Shown here: positions 8,360-15,628 of the stretch, one piece after another
Numbering within the stretch: position 1 is the first letter of the stretch
Layout: every line of letters begins with the position of its first letter
The notes under the pieces: model-generated
Told to the model about the DNA's origin: nothing
The model's database searches: none
Seen by the model: the letters and a program-made list of their open reading frames with translations, nothing else
Translations under genes and position numbers: made by a program
NCBI GenBank assembly: GCA_017464085.1
Contig: JAFUEE010000098.1
Coordinates: 1 to 52,976, forward strand
Direction: 5' to 3'
DNA length: 52,976 nucleotides
Origin: Pseudomonadota bacterium
GTDB taxonomy: Bacteria > Myxococcota_A > Bradymonadia > UBA4248

Positions 8360-9985
8360 ATGAATAGATTTGGCGGGCATGTGGCATTATGCCTTTGTTT
8401 TTTGATGCTTCTTTTGACAGGATGCGCCGAGAATGAAAATGAGGGTGGCAATCAGACCACAGGCCAGACGACCGATCCGGGAACACAGCCAGGGCAGCCG
8501 TCAACGCCTGGTGTACAGCCCGGTCAGCCATCAGACCCCGGTCCGTCTGACCCAGGGCCATCAGAACCTGTTCAGCCAACTCACCCGGAAATCGGAACGG
8601 CTTGCGGGACACTCCCGGAGTCTGGCGAATGTTATGGCGATATTATCTATTACTGCAAGGATAATATCGTGAACGCGTATGACTGCACGCAGGAACAAAA
8701 GGTCTGTGGCGTGCTTTCGGATGATACGCATTCGTGGAATGGCTGTACGGAGAAATCAGGCGGTACCGTTGAACCTGATCCCGGCACGCAGGAACCCGGC
8801 CAGCCGACAGACAAGAAAACAGCCGAAGACTGGGCGCGTGCCAGAATCGCAGGCACTGTGTCTACAGAAGAAGCTTTTAATAATATTTCATACAATGGCG
8901 GTTTTCCTGTCGTGACGGATGACAATACGGTCATCTTCATGCATTGGTATGAAGGCGGCAACTGGCAGGTCGCTGGTGATTTCAATGGCTGGGAAAAGCA
9001 GGCCATGACGAATGATGGCGATATCTGGTATGCGGAAGTGCCCATGCCTGAAGATGCTGTGCATAAAAATTATTATAAATTTGTGAATGGCGATCAATAT
9101 ATCTCTGATCCGTGGTCTTTGCGCTATGGCTATACGGAAGATGGGGAGATTTCTTATATTACAACGCCGGACAAGCCGTACCTGATGCGATATCATGATT
9201 TTAAGTCGCCACAAGGCCTGCCGTCACGAACGCTCCGGGTGTATGTCCCCACAGGGGATGGGCCGTTTGATGTCCTGTATGCGCATGACGGACAAAACTT
9301 GTTTGGTACAGGCGGCGCGTATGGCAGCTGGAAAGTTGAAGAGAACATGGCAGCCGCTCAGGCTTCTTTTATCGTCGTGGGCATCGATAATATCGAGCAG
9401 GACAGGCTTGCCGAATATGCTTTTGCGGATGAAGATCTGAGTGTGGCCGGTTATGGCAATATCCATGCAAAGGGCGGGGATTACGCCAAATTTGTGCATG
9501 AGACGGTGCGCCCATTTATAGAATCAAAATTTAAAGTGACGAACAAAGCTGGATTGATGGGCTCGTCAATGGGCGGACTGATCAGCCTGTATATCGCGCA
9601 TCTCTACCCGACGAGCTATGATGTTGTGCTCGCACTTTCGCCGACAACTGCTTGGGGACGGTTCAGCCACAATGAAGGCAAGACGATGGAGGATATGTAT
9701 GCGGAGGCAGGACACAGGGGCTTCAAGCTTTACCTCGACAGTGGCGGGCAGGCTCCGGAGGACAATTGCCCGGATGTATTGGGAACCGTAGAAGCATCTT
9801 CAGATGAGTTCAGCCGTGACTGTTACTGTTTTACGCGGTCTTTTGTCGATAAGATGGCGGAGATTGGCTATGAATGGGGCAAAGACCTTTTCCATCACTT
9901 TGAACCCGGTGCGCAGCACAATGAAGCGGCGTGGGCTGCTCGCCTTGTCAAACCGCTGACGATCTTTAAAGATACACAAAAATAA
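8360..9985 (+). CDS. Lipoprotein esterase with carbohydrate-binding-like domain
   Basis: A secreted lipoprotein of 541 residues (signal peptide ending LLLTGC, lipidated Cys at 22). A Pro/Gly/Gln/Ser-rich linker with repeated DPG/QPG units follows. Next come a small Cys-containing segment (ACGTLPESGECYGD... to NGC), a CBM48/E-set-like beta-sandwich (WQVAGDFNGWEKQAM, about 190-290) and an alpha/beta-hydrolase of the esterase D/Fes type. The nucleophile is Ser403 in GSSMGG; the catalytic His is probably in PGAQHNEAAW. CBM48 plus esterase is the layout of enterochelin-esterase-like and some xylan/starch acetyl esterases. With amylases nearby a carbohydrate-ester role is plausible but inferred. 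GTG 8357 directly precedes ATG 8360; GAGG upstream fits ATG better. A strong terminator follows. Confidence 0.8.
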   Translation: MNRFGGHVALCLCFLMLLLTGCAENENEGGNQTTGQTTDPGTQPGQPSTPGVQPGQPSDPGPSDPGPSEPVQPTHPEIGTACGTLPESGECYGDIIYYCKDNIVNAYDCTQEQKVCGVLSDDTHSWNGCTEKSGGTVEPDPGTQEPGQPTDKKTAEDWARARIAGTVSTEEAFNNISYNGGFPVVTDDNTVIFMHWYEGGNWQVAGDFNGWEKQAMTNDGDIWYAEVPMPEDAVHKNYYKFVNGDQYISDPWSLRYGYTEDGEISYITTPDKPYLMRYHDFKSPQGLPSRTLRVYVPTGDGPFDVLYAHDGQNLFGTGGAYGSWKVEENMAAAQASFIVVGIDNIEQDRLAEYAFADEDLSVAGYGNIHAKGGDYAKFVHETVRPFIESKFKVTNKAGLMGSSMGGLISLYIAHLYPTSYDVVLALSPTTAWGRFSHNEGKTMEDMYAEAGHRGFKLYLDSGGQAPEDNCPDVLGTVEASSDEFSRDCYCFTRSFVDKMAEIGYEWGKDLFHHFEPGAQHNEAAWAARLVKPLTIFKDTQK

Positions 9986-9994
9986 TCAGTCTGG

Positions 9995-10020
9995 CCGCAC
10001 ACTTTGTGTGCGGTTTTTTT
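9995..10020 (+). terminator. Rho-independent terminator after the esterase gene
   Basis: CCGCACAC (9995-10002) pairs with GTGTGCGG (10006-10013), loop TTT, followed by seven T residues (10014-10020). It separates the esterase from the DUF4846 gene and rules out a start for the latter before about 10030. Confidence 0.85.
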
Positions 10021-10038
10021 ATTTATGGAGGTTCGGTC

Positions 10039-10872
10039 ATGCATCTGTTCCAGATTTATTTTGCAGTCATCGTTTTGTTGGGGCTGAATTTAGTCGAGAT
10101 TACTGAGGCGCATGCGCAGGATAAGTCCTGGCTCAACCCGGAAGGCATGACGGTTGAGACGCGTTTTCCTGCGCCTTCCGGATATGAACGCAAAAAATAT
10201 GAGGATCCCTATACCGATTATATGCGCAGCTTGCCGATGCTTCCGGATGGCTCTCCAGTCATGCTGTTCAATGGGGAGCCGAAAGCGCGTCAGAGCGGTC
10301 ATGTCGGGGTTTTGGCTATCGATGTCGGGACGCGCGATCTTCAGCAGTGCTCGGATGCTGCGCAGCGCCTGCGCGTGGAATATCTCTATGGTGCTAAAAA
10401 ATATGATAAGATTAATTATCATTTTACCAATGGTCAGTTATTGGCTTGGGACAAATGGCGCGCCGGATATCGCGTAAAAGTGGAAGGTCGTAAGACGACG
10501 CTGGTCAAGACCGCAGGCAAGGACGACAGCTATAATAATTTTAAAAAATATTATAATATGTTGTTCATGTATGCCGGTGTCAACTCGGTGATGAAAGAGA
10601 GCAAAGTTCTGAGTGTGGCTGAGATGCAGCCTGGGGATTCGATTGCGGCGACTGGGCATCTCATTATTATATTGGATGTCGTTGAAAATACCCAAGGCAG
10701 AAAGAAGTTCTTGCTTGCGCAGAGCTATATGCCTGCCCAGCAGATTGAGGTGCTCAAGAACCCAAGCTCGCAAAGCCCGTGGTATGATGACAGCGCTTTT
10801 GATCATTGTCCGTTTGTGACCCCGGAATGGGTCTATGAATGTCCCGGACCTAAGATTTATCGAATGCCTTAA
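10039..10872 (+). CDS. DUF4846 family exported protein
   Basis: A 277-residue protein with an N-terminal signal sequence (hydrophobic FAVIVLLGLNLVEI, likely cleavage after AHA). The rest matches my memory of DUF4846: a Gly-Tyr start (FPAPSGYERKKY), LPMLPDGSPVMLFNG, AIDVGTRDLQQCSDAAQRLRVEYLYG, YHFTNGQLLAWDKWRAGYR, then GHLIIILDVV and FLLAQSYMPAQQIEVLKNP. The family is secreted and its function is unknown; conserved Gly-His and Gln-Ser-Tyr patterns have suggested an enzyme. ATG 10039 is chosen because GGAGG lies 8 nt upstream and the terminator occupies the region before it. It seems to be a single-gene unit. Confidence 0.85.
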   Translation: MHLFQIYFAVIVLLGLNLVEITEAHAQDKSWLNPEGMTVETRFPAPSGYERKKYEDPYTDYMRSLPMLPDGSPVMLFNGEPKARQSGHVGVLAIDVGTRDLQQCSDAAQRLRVEYLYGAKKYDKINYHFTNGQLLAWDKWRAGYRVKVEGRKTTLVKTAGKDDSYNNFKKYYNMLFMYAGVNSVMKESKVLSVAEMQPGDSIAATGHLIIILDVVENTQGRKKFLLAQSYMPAQQIEVLKNPSSQSPWYDDSAFDHCPFVTPEWVYECPGPKIYRMP

Positions 10873-10909
10873 ATCTGTAGAAATTACAGAAGTTAGTCTA
10901 AATATTTTT

Positions 10910-10933
10910 GACAAGGGGGCAAATCCCCTTGTC
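10910..10933. terminator. Hairpin between convergent genes
   Basis: GACAAGGGG (10910-10918) pairs with CCCCTTGTC (10925-10933), loop GCAAAT, 37 nt after one stop codon and 34 nt before the other. There is no T-run on the exit side of either strand, so termination efficiency is uncertain. Confidence 0.45.
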
Positions 10934-10967
10934 ATTGATATCAGTGCTAGTTTCCTACAACAGCGCT

Positions 10968-12548
10968 TTAGTTGATCTGAACATTGCCGCAGAATGCTTT
11001 TTTATAGGAAACGAAGTATTCGGCGCTGGAGAAAAGGCTGTCGTATGAATTGCCCTGATAGTATTCGAAGATGGTCTCTCCAGTCGCTTTGATGGAGTCT
11101 AAGGTGCCTTTCGGACACATGCGCTGTGCTCCGGGTGTGGTGATTTCAGCAACCTTGACGATATCGTAGATATTGTCACCGCAAGAAAGTGCGAGCCCCC
11201 AGATTTTGTCATTTTTGTAGTTCGATTTTGTTCTTGAGAAGTTCAGATTTGTATCAGATGCTGGTATATACATATCGCATGCTTCATCCAAAGTTTTGTA
11301 ATCTACTTTATTTTGGCACTCATGGTACAACGTCATGGATGCATACTCAGCTTTAAAGCAAGCATCTTCGCATATTTTGTTTCCGAGTGGGCAATTGGTG
11401 ATACAAGCGTCAAACACAGTTTGGGCGCCAGAACTTATACCATCGCATACTTCCATAGTTGAATTTTTATCATATTGAGATTTAATCCAGCCGTCTTTCA
11501 TCTCATGGCAGATCGTGAATACCTGGCTGGGATCTTTGGCTGACGTGCCGAGTTCAATATCAGGCAGGGGATATTCCTTGACCGGTTTGGGATCGATCGA
11601 TTTTTTGTCCGAGCTGAGATTGACCGCGAGGAGCTTGCAGTCGGAAAGTGTCGTGTTATAGCCGAGGTTGCCAATTTCGATGTAGATATGAGCAAACCCG
11701 GACTTGTCATCTTGCATGCGAATTTCAGAGAAGTAGAGTGTCGGTTCGTTTTCATTTTCGGGGATGCATGCGTGCAAGGCATCGATCGAACAGTGATCGC
11801 ATGCAAACAGATCGCGACCGGAGAGGGCTTTCTGGCCAGTGGGGCATGCTTTTGCGCCATCGGCGAAGAGATTGCCGTCGCATTTTTCGAGGCCAGTCAC
11901 TTTTTTATCGCCGCAGATCGAGGATACGCATGCCTGTGTGATATCGAGCTGGCATTTGTCTGTGCAGGCATAGGCAGGCATTTCGAGTTCGATCATGTCA
12001 CCGGGGCAAGTTTTTGCGCCGTCAACGAAGAGGTCGCCGTCACAGAGCTCATTCTCGGCGAGTTTTCCGTCGCCGCATTTGGGAACTTCCTCGCATTCGG
12101 GGCATTTGTCAGGCTCTGCACATGTACTGTTTGATCGGCAGGCTTTTGAGATATCGACCTGGCAGGTTTTGGTGCATGTGTACACGGGATTATCGAGCTC
12201 GATGAAATCACCGGGGCAAGTTTTTGCGCCGTCAGCGAAGAGGTCGCCGTCGCAGGCTTCCGAGCCGTTGAGCATGCCATCGCCGCAAGTCGGGACAGCA
12301 CAGGCTTTCGAGAAATCGAGCCCGCAGGAATTGGTGCATGCGAAGGCATTTTCATCAATAAGAATCAGTCCGTTCGGGCAGACCTTGCTGCCATCCGTGA
12401 AGAGAGAGCCGTCGCAGATTTCTTTTTCGTCCAGTGCGCCATTACCGCATAATGTCGCGACTTGCTGGGCGGCATCATTGCTGCAGCCGCAGAGCGCGGC
12501 AAACAGAGCTGACACAGCGATACAGTTCAGGTAAACGTGTCGTTTCAT
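10968..12548 (-). CDS. Lipoprotein with four myxococcal-type Cys-rich repeats
   Basis: A 526-residue lipoprotein (signal peptide ending AALCGC). Four tandem repeats of about 50-60 residues follow the pattern CGxGxLxxxExCDGxLFxDGxKxCPxG...ACTxxCxxDxxxAC, close to the myxococcus cysteine-rich repeat (CGDGxxxxGExCDDGN). The repeats are alike at DNA level, with a shared segment encoding DGAKTCPG, suggesting recent duplication. The C-terminal half (from about residue 275, TLYFSEIRMQDDKSGFAHIYIEIGN) resembles the start of a lamin-tail domain and ends in a region with spaced cysteines I do not recognise. ATG 12548 is preceded by GAGG at 6 nt. Probably a surface protein; role unknown. Confidence 0.75.
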   Translation of the reverse strand: MKRHVYLNCIAVSALFAALCGCSNDAAQQVATLCGNGALDEKEICDGSLFTDGSKVCPNGLILIDENAFACTNSCGLDFSKACAVPTCGDGMLNGSEACDGDLFADGAKTCPGDFIELDNPVYTCTKTCQVDISKACRSNSTCAEPDKCPECEEVPKCGDGKLAENELCDGDLFVDGAKTCPGDMIELEMPAYACTDKCQLDITQACVSSICGDKKVTGLEKCDGNLFADGAKACPTGQKALSGRDLFACDHCSIDALHACIPENENEPTLYFSEIRMQDDKSGFAHIYIEIGNLGYNTTLSDCKLLAVNLSSDKKSIDPKPVKEYPLPDIELGTSAKDPSQVFTICHEMKDGWIKSQYDKNSTMEVCDGISSGAQTVFDACITNCPLGNKICEDACFKAEYASMTLYHECQNKVDYKTLDEACDMYIPASDTNLNFSRTKSNYKNDKIWGLALSCGDNIYDIVKVAEITTPGAQRMCPKGTLDSIKATGETIFEYYQGNSYDSLFSSAEYFVSYKKAFCGNVQIN

Positions 12549-12595
12549 AGCTGACCTCAAAACGTTCTAAGAGAATACGGAGTAACAAGGACTAT

Positions 12596-12727
12596 ATGCG
12601 CATACAGTCAGGATACCATTGTTCTCTGGTAATGTTAGCGGGAGAACCGCCAAGACAAAACACCCCCATACACTGTATCAGTGTTTTGTTCCAGATACAA
12701 GCGAATTGGTTTGTACCAGCTGCTTGA
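12596..12727 (+). CDS. Possible 43-codon leader peptide upstream of the tryptophanase-like gene
   Basis: ATG at 12596 with AAGG 5 nt upstream opens a 43-codon frame ending TGA at 12725-12727, 72 nt before the tryptophanase-like gene. It ends ANWFVPAA: one Trp next to Phe, then Pro close to the stop. In TnaC leaders of tna operons a single Trp and a terminal Pro mediate Trp-dependent ribosome stalling. An imperfect stem (AAAACAC near 12656 with GTGTTTT near 12683) lies inside the frame. Sequence similarity to TnaC is not visible beyond these features, and short frames arise by chance, so this is speculative. Confidence 0.3.
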   Translation: MRIQSGYHCSLVMLAGEPPRQNTPIHCISVLFQIQANWFVPAA

Positions 12728-12799
12728 GATGTGGTATTAGCATCTGATGAAACGATGTGTATCGGTTCAGCAATAATTTCCTTTTGATGAGAAGAGATC

Positions 12800-14248
12800 A
12801 TGGCAGTTAAATTTTATAAGCAAGAACATCAGGTACCGCTTGAGATGCACAAAGTCCGGATCGTCCAGAAGCTCTATCTTCCGCCGATTGAAGAGCGTGT
12901 GCGCAAGATCAATGAAGCGGGAAACAACACTTTTTTGCTCCAGAATCGCGATGTTTTTATGGACATGCTGACTGATTCTGGCGTGAACGCGATGTCCGAT
13001 CTTCAGCAGGCGGCGATGTTCCGCGCCGATGACGCGTATGCCGGCAGCGAGACCTGTAACCGCTTGAAAGCCGCGCTTCTCGACGTGTTCGGCACGCCAT
13101 ATTTTCTGCCTGCGCATCAGGGACGCGCCTGTGAAAATATCCTCTCGGAAGCTTACGTCAAGCCAGGCATGATCTGCCCGATGAATTTTCACTTCACGAC
13201 TGCCAAAGCGCATATCACGCGTTGCGGTGGCGAGGTCATCGAGCTCGTCCGCAAAGAAGGGCTTGAGCCTGTCAACAGCGAGCCGTTCAAGGGGAATTTT
13301 GATATCGCTCGCTTGAAAGCTTTGATCGCCGAGCGCAAAAAAGATATCGCTTTTGTGCGCATAGAGACCGGGACGAATCTGATTGGCGGACAGCCGATTT
13401 CGATGGAAAATATGCTCGAAGTCCTGAGCATCTGCCGCCGCGAGGGTATTCGATCTGTCATTGATGCATCGTTGCTTCAGGATAATTTGTATTTTATCAA
13501 GATTCGAGAGCCGGAATATAAACATGCGCCAATCCGAGATATCATGCATAAGCTTGCGGAAGCGTGTGATATTATATATTTCTCCAGCCGAAAACTCGGC
13601 TTCAGCCGGGGCGGTGCGATTATCACGATGCACGAGAATATATATCGTGAATTGATGGAATTCGTGCCTTTATATGAAGGATTTCTCACTTATGGCGGCA
13701 TGGAAGTCCGCTCGATGGAAGCGATGGCCCAGGGGCTTTACGAGACGCTCGACATGGAGATCATCTCGCAAGGGCCGATATTTATTGAAGCGCTCGTGCG
13801 CGAGCTCGTGGACTATGGCGTGCCGATGATCGAGCCTGCTGGCGGTCTTGGCGCGCATATCAACGCATCCGCATTCCTGGAGGGACGCATCCCATCATCG
13901 CAGTATCCCGCAGGCGCGTTGGCGGCGGCGCTTTATATCGCTGGCGGCATACGCGGCATGGAGCGCGGCTCGATTTCGGAACAGCGCGAGCCCGATGGCA
14001 CCGAGCGCTTTGCCGAGCTTGAGCTTCTTCGCCTTGCGGTTCCTCGCAGGGTCTTTACGCTCTCGCAGATCAAGTATTGCGCAGACCGCGTGAAATGGCT
14101 GTATGACAACCGCGAGCTCATCGGCGGCCTCAAATGGATTGAAGAGCCCAAGGTCCTTCGCTTTTTCTTCGGCCGTCTGGCGCCGATCGGTGACTGGCAG
14201 GATCGTCTCGCGCGCAAATTCCGTGAGGATTTTGGCGACAGCCTATAA
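12800..14248 (+). CDS. Tryptophanase/tyrosine phenol-lyase-like PLP enzyme, diverged active site
   Basis: A 482-residue beta-eliminating lyase of the tryptophanase family (PLP fold type I). Recognisable blocks are TFLLQNRDVFMDMLTDSG, AMSDLQQAAMF, DDAYAGSETCNRL, PAHQGRACENIL, FKGNFD, ETGTNLIGGQPISMEN and the PLP-lysine region SSRKLGFSRGG (K265). The aspartate that contacts the PLP nitrogen is in DASLLQDN (D222), but the Arg three residues later in tryptophanase and tyrosine phenol-lyase (D-A-T-R) is Leu225 here. The usual NTHFDTTRANIE block reads NFHFTTAKAHIT. The enzyme therefore probably has another substrate or altered chemistry; naming it tnaA would be unsafe. GAAGAGA lies upstream of the ATG. 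A candidate leader peptide precedes it. Confidence 0.8.
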   Translation: MAVKFYKQEHQVPLEMHKVRIVQKLYLPPIEERVRKINEAGNNTFLLQNRDVFMDMLTDSGVNAMSDLQQAAMFRADDAYAGSETCNRLKAALLDVFGTPYFLPAHQGRACENILSEAYVKPGMICPMNFHFTTAKAHITRCGGEVIELVRKEGLEPVNSEPFKGNFDIARLKALIAERKKDIAFVRIETGTNLIGGQPISMENMLEVLSICRREGIRSVIDASLLQDNLYFIKIREPEYKHAPIRDIMHKLAEACDIIYFSSRKLGFSRGGAIITMHENIYRELMEFVPLYEGFLTYGGMEVRSMEAMAQGLYETLDMEIISQGPIFIEALVRELVDYGVPMIEPAGGLGAHINASAFLEGRIPSSQYPAGALAAALYIAGGIRGMERGSISEQREPDGTERFAELELLRLAVPRRVFTLSQIKYCADRVKWLYDNRELIGGLKWIEEPKVLRFFFGRLAPIGDWQDRLARKFREDFGDSL

Positions 14249-14315
14249 AACTATTGGATTTGCTGCATCTGCTTCTGTACAAAATTGATACATTTCCACA
14301 ACAATCGGAGTTGTT

Positions 14316-15155
14316 ATGTCTCGAAACATCAATTGTGTATTTGTATTCATTCTTTTGGGATTAAGCGGAATGGGGTGTTCCTGTCAGAAGGCTGAGTGTC
14401 TTGTTTTTGATTCAGATACTTGTCTTGTCAGAACATGTATCCAGAACGAGCAACCGAATCAGGAACTCCCCAAAGCAGGCTATAAGACAGGCGATCATCT
14501 TTACCGGATTGATGTCGTAGAACGGGAACAAACTGACGGTGACTGTGTCATAAAAAACACGAAGACTACGTGTTATGATTCTCTTGAACTGTTTGAAAAA
14601 ACTGCTTCAGAAGTGAATTGTGAAAAAAAAGATCCAAAATTGTGTGTCGTAGAATCAGCCTGTGACAAAGCAAATAAGGAAGACCCTGGCTGGGTAGTGT
14701 ACTCGATTTGGGATAAACAGGTGAAGTCTTTTCCGACGGAAGAGGATCGGAAGACGTATATCAATTCTGATGAGAAGATCGTTGAAGTGGCTATAGATGA
14801 AGATGATCCCATCAGAAAAGAGCTTTCGTTGCCAGAAAATAGTATTTTTATTACAAAGAAAATCCGTCAGGAATTACAGTCGATGGTAAATGAGCGCTTT
14901 GCCGGCAGACCATCGGCTTGTGTCAAAATATTTGATAACTATATTCAGGTTATGACTGCTATGCCTTACGATGCAGAGGCTGATGAAGTAATTGAGTGTC
15001 CATGGCTTGAGCAGAGCGAAGTGAATGATTTATTTGTCATTCAAGCGCAGGATATTAGTGTCAAAATTTATATTAATAAATATGATTTTGACTATGCTCT
15101 AAGATACTTTGAGTGTAAAAATATGACAAATGATCATTGGTGTATCGTCGAATAA
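14316..15155 (+). CDS. Hypothetical Cys-containing lipoprotein
   Basis: A 279-residue protein with a lipoprotein signal (FVFILLGLSGMGC, Cys21). The mature part has about a dozen spaced cysteines, acidic composition and no domain I recognise. GGAG lies upstream of the ATG at 14316. It starts 67 nt after the tryptophanase-like gene on the same strand, and its codon use is AT-richer than that gene. Probably periplasmic or surface-exposed; function unknown. Confidence 0.65.
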   Translation: MSRNINCVFVFILLGLSGMGCSCQKAECLVFDSDTCLVRTCIQNEQPNQELPKAGYKTGDHLYRIDVVEREQTDGDCVIKNTKTTCYDSLELFEKTASEVNCEKKDPKLCVVESACDKANKEDPGWVVYSIWDKQVKSFPTEEDRKTYINSDEKIVEVAIDEDDPIRKELSLPENSIFITKKIRQELQSMVNERFAGRPSACVKIFDNYIQVMTAMPYDAEADEVIECPWLEQSEVNDLFVIQAQDISVKIYINKYDFDYALRYFECKNMTNDHWCIVE

Positions 15156-15316
15156 AGAAGCATCGTTACAATTCAGCTCCTTATGATTTTGCTGAAGAAT
15201 TGAGGATTTTGCTGACAGGCAATCAGCTTTGGATTGCGACGGAATGCAATGAGAATCCTCGGGCGGTTTATGATTTCGATTTGAACACGGCCGTGAAGTG
15301 AGCGACAGAGGGGGTA

Positions 15317-15381
15317 GCGGCGTATGCGCGCAGACATGGGGCGGCCCTGCGTGGTCGCCCCTATGTCGAGCACATAGCCGC
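15317..15381 (+). repeat. Bulged-G hairpin element 6 with extended apical helix
   Basis: Outer stem GCGGC (15317-15321) pairs with GCCGC (15377-15381). G15322 is unpaired. Inner stem TATGCGC (15323-15329) pairs with GCACATA (15370-15376) with one G-T wobble. Beyond a small internal loop a further helix forms, GACATGGGGCG (15333-15343) with CGCCCCTATGTC (15356-15367, one extra T), capped by a 12-nt loop. The lower half is nearly the reverse complement of element 18 at 46953-47006, but the apical helix is different. Confidence 0.8.
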
Positions 15382-15403
15382 GCAGGGGGAGGCTTCCCCC
15401 TGC
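15382..15403. repeat. Simple inverted repeat beside element 6
   Basis: GCAGGGGGA (15382-15390) pairs perfectly with TCCCCCTGC (15395-15403), loop GGCT. It lacks the unpaired G and TAT/ATA core. It has no clear T-tract. Confidence 0.6.
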
Positions 15404-15514
15404 CAAAATAAATTAGAAATACAAAAAATCTTCGGACAGGTGTTTTTACTGGGGTTGTGCGTCCGGGATGTGCGCCTGGAAAAATGCTGAAAGTGAGGAA
15501 ATGCGCCATAAAAT

Positions 15515-15544
15515 TTGACATTTTCCTCGTGTTTTGGGTATTGC
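15515..15544 (+). promoter_or_regulatory. Candidate promoter for the adhesin gene
   Basis: TTGACA (15515-15520), an 18-nt spacer and TATTGC (15539-15544), about 85 nt before the start codon. The -10 match is moderate. Confidence 0.4.
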
Positions 15545-15628
15545 TGTAAGGCGTTTTTTTAGGTTTGGCATGCGTCGGGCTGTTGTATTGCTTTTGCGCA
15601 TGCCATGAGCTTTTTAAGGAGCATGGAA

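Larger units (their letters stand above)
15156..15628. other. Intergenic region before the adhesin gene
   Basis: No gene seen. It holds the large hairpin element 6 (15317-15381), an adjoining simple hairpin, and a candidate promoter at 15515-15544. The final stretch contains AAGGAG (15616-15621) for the adhesin start. Confidence 0.7.

Noticed and set aside
12592..12801. A minus-strand 69-codon frame upstream of the tryptophanase-like gene
   Set aside because: It overlaps the better placed plus-strand leader and the start of the enzyme gene, and shows no ribosome-binding site or motif.
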